Of a DNA stretch of 64,000 bases, positions 56,775-64,000 are shown one piece after another. Below the pieces are notes generated by a model. That model had not been told where the DNA came from. It saw nothing but the letters and a program-made list of their open reading frames with translations, and did no database searches. Location: assembly GCF_019393635.1 (NCBI RefSeq), contig NC_057866.1, positions 10,364,223 to 10,428,222 of the forward strand, given 5' to 3'. A program made the translations under genes and the position numbers. Every line of letters starts with the position of its first letter. Position 1 is the stretch's first letter. Origin of the DNA: Dromiciops gliroides. Taxonomy: Eukaryota; Chordata; Mammalia; Microbiotheria; Microbiotheriidae.

Positions 56775-59700
56775 GATAGGCCTTAGACTACCTTGCCTAG
56801 CCTGGGGGTGTTATGTATGGAAAGCAATATGTAAAAGAATATTGGGGGGCAAGTTGGGCATTTGGGGCAGGGAATGCCCTGTAGACTATCCTTCATGGAG
56901 GATGTGGGGAGGCCAACAGGGCTCTCTTACCTTTAATGGAAAGGACTTCCTTAATCCATGGTACTTGGGAGAGATGGAATGGTCCTGTCAACTCCCTGCA
57001 CCTCAGTTTCCTCATCAGGAAAAAGACCTGGAACCTCTGGTATCCAAGAGTCCTTCCTCAACTGAGCCCTTGGATCCATGGGGGAGGCTGGGTTTTGGTT
57101 GGCCGCAAAGCCACAAGTTCAGGTGTTTAAACTTTGGTCCATGTACACTAGCTGATAATTAATTTTTGTCAGAAAGCTCAGATAAGGCTGCATTGCTTTC
57201 TGCATGTCCTGCATTTAGTCCAGTGTTCTCATTTTAGAGATGGAAAAGCTGAGACCCGGCTAGGGGGAAGAGAACTGCATGAGAAATACATGTTAACTGA
57301 AGGCTTCCCTCCGGGTCTCTTCCATATGTCCTCCAAAAAATCTAAGTGTCCTTGGCCTGCTTCAAAAGTAAGGGGTGCTTACTGCCTGCTAGATAAGCTG
57401 CGGCCCCCACCCACCCAGCCTCTTCCGGTGTGCTCTACGTGGAAGCAGATTAGACAGCTAGCTAGACGTGTCATTTCCTGCCATGTCTTGGTCAGCACAC
57501 AAGCCGTCCTCTGTGTGCCCAGAAGGAGCTCTGCTTATCGTCACCCCAACCGTGCTGCTTGGGTGTCCCACCCTACGTGAGGTCCCTGCTGGATAGACCC
57601 GCAGATTTAGAACTAACAGGTGATAGCATGCACCTCTCTCCCTCCCCCAGGGATCCCAGCCCCATAGCCCTTTAAGGTTTATAAGTGAGCCTCAGAGCAT
57701 TCCTATGAAGCCGAAGTACCCAGGTCTTGTCCTGATTTTTATTGTTTATTTAACATAACAAAGCCAGGGTCACACATCTTAGGAATGCCAGAGGCGGCAG
57801 CAGGTATCCCATTCACCTGTGCCCTTCCCCCTCCAGAAGACCACAAGCCCCTCAGTGCCCAGGGTTGTTTGTTGACTTTCTGTTGTCTCTGTACCCCTGG
57901 GGCCCTAGCCTGTGCTCACTACCTTTGCTGAATCAGGGAGTTCAGGTACCGGGTCTGCCACTAAGTAATGCCACGTGACAAGCAGTCACTTCTGGAACAC
58001 CGTTTCTTTGTCTCGAAAATGGAAAGTGGGGTCCTGCCAACTCCAAAGTTACATGATTCTGCAGTTGCTTTGGGAAGATGGTGCTGGCAGAGGGGCTCGA
58101 GTCAGCAGTGAAAGGTTTCTTGGGTGCCCAGTTGGGGAGGCAGGAGAGATGGTCAGAGGGGATGTGGAACAGGAGCATCAGGCTGGATGCCCCCCGAGGA
58201 GGGCCTTGAATGGGAGACCCAGAGTGGCTTCCATCCCATCTCTGCTACTAGGACTTAAAAGTGCAAACGGCCTGAGGGATTGGTAAAGGTAAAGGTTTCT
58301 TCAGTCTGCCCATTTTGCAGATGAGAAAACTGAGGCCAAGTCTTCCGGCCTTTACCTGCTCAGAACTGCAGAACTTTACTGCAGAAGAATCCTCGGAGGC
58401 CCAGAGCAGAAGGAACTTAGCCAAGGCCACACCTGCCCATCCCATCCTCCAGTTTTAAATTCCCCACCATAAAGACCAAATGTCCTCCCAAAATAACAGC
58501 AAAAGGCCTATGGCCTTTTGTCACAGAGAGGAGGCCGTGACAGCTGCTTCAAAGTAGCCCTTGCCTGCCTGGCCCTAACGGGACGTGGAGGCATGGGAGG
58601 CCCACTTGCTAGAAAGGTCACAGGCTTCAGGACCTGACATTTGGGGAGAGGAACAGCCAGGTGGGCCCAGGGCACAGGACAGGCTGGCACAGAACGTGTG
58701 GGACTGGGGACCTGCCCTGGCTTGGGGTAGCACTGGGCCAGCAGGAAGGATGCTCCGTGCTGTCCCCGCTTGGGGAGGGCAGGACTACGTTTCCCAGAGA
58801 TCACTGCTTTTGGATGCCTGGAGGGGAGGCTTGCTGGGGACAGCTGGCTGTGGCCCGGGAACTGTAATCTGGTCTCTCCTCTCTGAAGGTCACTGTATTT
58901 AAGGCCTTGAGGGACAGCGACAGGGGCTGGTGGAAGGGATCGGGTTCGGGGTTGGGGGGAAGGGGCTAAGGGGTGGGGGTGCTCTCTTTTCAAAACATGT
59001 TTTCCGGCAGGCAGAGCGATGGACTCTCGCCCTAAGACTCCTGCCCCACCCTCTCCCGCCATGGCCCAGAACACACCACCTTTCAGAGATTCTGCTTCCC
59101 ACATACACCCTGAAAAACAGCCACCTTTTTTTCCCTGGAACCCTCTGGCACCCTGGGCTCCAAATTTTATGACTCGTTTAGCCCCCTCCTCATTTGAAGC
59201 CTCAGTTTGCTGGAAAATGGGAATGATAATTCCCAAACCACCTGCTTCAGGGGTGTTGGGGAAAATGAGCTAAGTGGAGTCTTCTCATGGCATCAGTGGT
59301 TTAATTCCCTTTCTAGGCAAGATGGGCTGAGGAGTAAGGAGGGAACTCAGTTTCAAACTGACTCTAACAAGCGCTGGGGTGGGTGACCCTGGGCAAGTCA
59401 CAACTCTGAGCCTCAGTTTCTTCATCTATGAAATGGGGATAAAGTCCCAGTAGGAATTCCTCAGGGTGTCTGGGTCTCAATCCCACAACTCCACTGTTTC
59501 CCTGACCATTCTGGACCATAATTAACCCAGGCAGCTTGTCCCCTCCCCCGTTCCCTCTCCACCTCTGTCAGGCTAGTGCAAAATGGAGAGAAGTAAGTGG
59601 AGCATCTGGGGTCTGTGGCCCATGCTTTTCCCTTGGCAGGAGGAGAGCTCCAGGACACACCGGTTTAGGCAGCTGGCCCCTTGGTGGCCAGGAAACTGGT

Positions 59701-60000
59701 CAGAGCCCCACAAACTCAAATGGGAAGATCATCTGTTTCCTTCTCCAGAAGGAATCGCACGCATTCCTCCTCCCTTCAATGGCTCTTTGTTCACCACCGC
59801 TCCACTTCCCTGGGAAGGAGATGGGGAACAGAGACCCTGGCCCTCCCAGCACCTTCCCCAACTTTGGGGGTAGGACAGGAGAGGGACCCACCGGGCATGG
59901 TGTTCAAGGCCTGGAAGAAGTGGGTCACTGCGGCTAAGGAACGGTACTGGGCCCCGACAGCTAGGCCCTGCTTGGGTGGAGTCAACAGCCAGCAATCCTT
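56775..60000. other. Intergenic spacer between SF1 and PYGM, second part
   Basis: No gene recognised. MIR-like tails lie near 58300-58345 and 59375-59445. An isolated ZNF143-like site (actacgtttcccagagatc, 58783-58801) lies here. Open frames on both strands up to 242 codons are not supported by domains or codon pattern. Confidence 0.45.
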
Positions 60001-60007
60001 GCTCATC

Positions 60008-60165
60008 CCCAAAATAACACTTGGGAGGAGGGCCCAACACCCACACATTATGCATTCATAAGGGGTGGGGAAGCTTCCTGAGCCGGTTATGCATAATGCA
60101 TCAGGCCAGGCCTTAAAACCTGGCCCTGGTGGGGGCCACTGTCCACTCTCTGGCTTGGAGGCCTC
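60008..60165 (+). promoter_or_regulatory. PYGM: Probable PYGM proximal promoter
   Basis: AT-rich motifs in otherwise GC-rich sequence: ccccaaaataacactt (about 60006, MEF2/CArG-like), atgcattcataagg, gttatgcataatgcatcagg (about 60087, octamer-like) and ccttaaaacc (about 60111, a possible TATA-type box). The coding start is 60282. The arrangement fits a muscle-type TATA-like promoter, but these are motif matches only. Confidence 0.45.
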
Positions 60166-60194
60166 AGGCAGATTCCACCTGTTCCTGCCTGTAA

Positions 60195-62406
<2,212 letters not shown>

Positions 62407-62969
62407 TAGAAATCAGGGCGAGAACAGAATGGAGACCACCCACCCACCAGCCTGGGCATTTTGTTTTAATGAGGAGGTACCCGATTTATGAGAAATGATT
62501 GAACTAATAATCATCATTTTAATAATCACTTTTTAAACTTTAATTTTTTTCCCTGTTGACCAAATTCTATTTCAGGTTCCTCCTCCCCCTCCCCACCCCC
62601 ACTCTCCACCACCTGGAAAAAAGAAAAAGGAAAGCCTAGTAAGAAATATGCCTAATCCAGCAAAACAAATTCTCGTTTTGGCCCCCACCAAAACATAGCA
62701 AGCTTTCTCCTCTGGACTTGGGTTTGTCCTTGGGTCCACCTGAGTTTTTGAGCCTTTCAAGCTATCCTGTGTTTGACCAAGGAGGCCTTCTGCAGCTTGA
62801 AGACCTCTAGTGGCAGGGCTCTCACTACCTCCCAAGGTAACCCATTCCCCCTGGGGAAACAACAATAATCAACACAACTTTTCTTTTTTTTTTTTAAACA
62901 CAGTCTTTTGTTTTCATGTCACCTTTTACTTCCCAAAATATCCCTCTGCTCTTTCCCTTCCAGAGAATT

Positions 62970-63145
62970 GGGATTGGTCTAATTTATGCTGGACTTGGAG
63001 TCAAGAAGACCTGAGTTCAGATCCCTCCTCTGAATGTAGCCATGTGACAAGTTACTTCCCCCTTTTGGTGCCTCAGTTTCCCCCTCTGTAAAACAAAAGG
63101 GTTGGACTTGGTCTCTCAGGTCCCTTCCAGCTGCAAATCTATGAG
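62970..63145 (+). mobile_element. MIR/THER1-like element in PYGM intron 5
   Basis: tggacttggagtcaagaaga, ctgagttcagatccctcctc, tgcctcagtttccccctctg and a tail with ggttggacttggtctctcag mark a sense MIR-type copy. Confidence 0.75.
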
Positions 63146-63172
63146 GCTTTGATAAGTTTTTCCTTCTTCTTC

Positions 63173-63320
63173 TTTTTTTTTTGGGCGGGGCAAGGGGGTT
63201 AAGTGACTTGCCCAGGGTCCCACAGCTAGCAAGTGTCAAGCCTCTGAGGCTGGATTTGAACTCAGGTCCTCCTGAATCCAGGGCCGGTGCTTTAACCACT
63301 GCGCCATCTAACTGCCCCCC
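63173..63320 (-). mobile_element. Marsupial SINE, minus strand, first of a near-identical pair
   Basis: T-rich start, ggcaagggggttaagtgact, CORE block, and the end gcgccatctaactgcccc. Its 63201-63318 part is almost the same as 63373-63490. Confidence 0.92.
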
Positions 63321-63490
63321 ATTCCCTTCTTTAGCTCATTTGACAGATGAGGAAACTGAGGCAAACAGAGCTAAGTGACTTGCCCAGGGTCCCACAGCTA
63401 GCAAGTGTCAAGCGTCTGAGGCTGGATTTGAACTCAGGTCCTCCTGAATCCAGGGCTGGTGTTTTATCCACTGCGCCATCTAGCTGCCCC
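63321..63490 (-). mobile_element. MAR1-like SINE, minus strand, second of a near-identical pair
   Basis: Begins with attcccttctttagctcatt and gatgaggaaactgaggcaaa, the longer SINE's 3' part, then repeats the preceding SINE's tRNA/CORE part. The whole double unit is flanked by ataagtttttcc (63151-63162) and ataagtttttcc (about 63494-63505). Confidence 0.88.
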
Positions 63491-64000
63491 CTAATAAGTT
63501 TTTCCCTCTATCACATGGAAATCCTCTCCCACATGTCTGTGCCTTCATTGTCCCTCATCGTGCAATGGGTAGGACTAGGCTCCGGCTGTCCTGGAGTGGT
63601 GAGAACGAGGAGTTCCTTGTACTGACTGGTCAGTCCTTCTGAAAAGGCTTGGCCTCACTGGCCAGCTGGCAAACAGCGGCTCTTAACACCCGAGCATTCG
63701 GACTTGCTTCTCAGAGAAGGCTGCTGTTGTGCAGCCAGGGATGAGGCCTGGCTTTCAGTTGGTGCGAATGGCTCATGGTCTTTTAGGTATTAATGGATCA
63801 TTAGGGATCTCTGTTGGCCCACGGTGAGGCCTGGGCACCCTAAACAGGCTGCCTATTAGGTATTGATGCTTCCATCCTTTCTGATTAACTGCTGGGTGTA
63901 ACTCCCGTTCTCCAGCTGTCTGCCACCCATTCATCACGAGCCTGGGAGAATTGATCACTACTAGCTGTGGTCAGTCACTGAAGGCTTCAACCAGCCCCCT

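Noticed and set aside
58508-59236. 242-codon minus-strand open frame upstream of PYGM
   Set aside because: No family resemblance; includes a region with possible regulatory motifs and no coding bias I can see.

Overview
This window is mammalian nuclear DNA, almost certainly from a marsupial. It carries many copies of the tRNA-headed CORE/MIR-type SINE typical of marsupials (recognisable by ggcagctaggtggcgcagtgg and tgtgaccctgggcaagtcac), marsupial-style L1 3' ends and older MIR, L2 and CR1/L3 remnants. The intron-exon genes are very close to human proteins. I cannot name the species.

Five protein-coding genes lie on the + strand, one behind another: the last exon of CDC42BPG (681-737), MEN1 (7273-10985), MAP4K2 (11572-26232), SF1 (40883-53958) and the first five exons of PYGM (60282-62391, running off the end). 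This is the order and shared orientation of the human 11q13 MEN1 block, so the window is a conserved synteny segment. For the three complete genes I traced every coding exon with GT/AG borders and preserved phase: menin 599 aa (9 coding exons), GCK/MAP4K2 823 aa (32 exons) and SF1 638 aa (13 exons) or 799 aa with a longer first exon. These lengths fit the human proteins.

Region by region: 1-2.3 kb is the CDC42BPG tail with a 33-bp minisatellite in its last intron. 2.8-3.5 kb is an RPL29 processed pseudogene with perfect target-site duplications. 4.9-5.2 kb is the MEN1 CpG promoter with three ZNF143-like sites, followed by a G-rich intron 1. About 370 bp separate the MEN1 poly(A) signal from the MAP4K2 start codon. 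26.7-40 kb is a repeat-rich intergenic desert: L1 3' ends, SINEs, fossil LTR pieces with nested insertions, CR1/L3 and a hAT-like remnant. 40.2-41.8 kb is the SF1 CpG island with six CCAAT boxes and a CRE. 55-60 kb is intergenic, ending in a compact PYGM promoter.

The genes are not one pathway. Menin is a nuclear chromatin scaffold, MAP4K2 a JNK-pathway kinase, SF1 the branch-point binding splicing factor, PYGM muscle glycogen phosphorylase and CDC42BPG a Cdc42 effector kinase. I saw no CRISPR, operon or unknown multi-gene system. The most notable items are regulatory arrays, the dual splice donor of SF1 exon 1, and nested or tandemly duplicated repeats.
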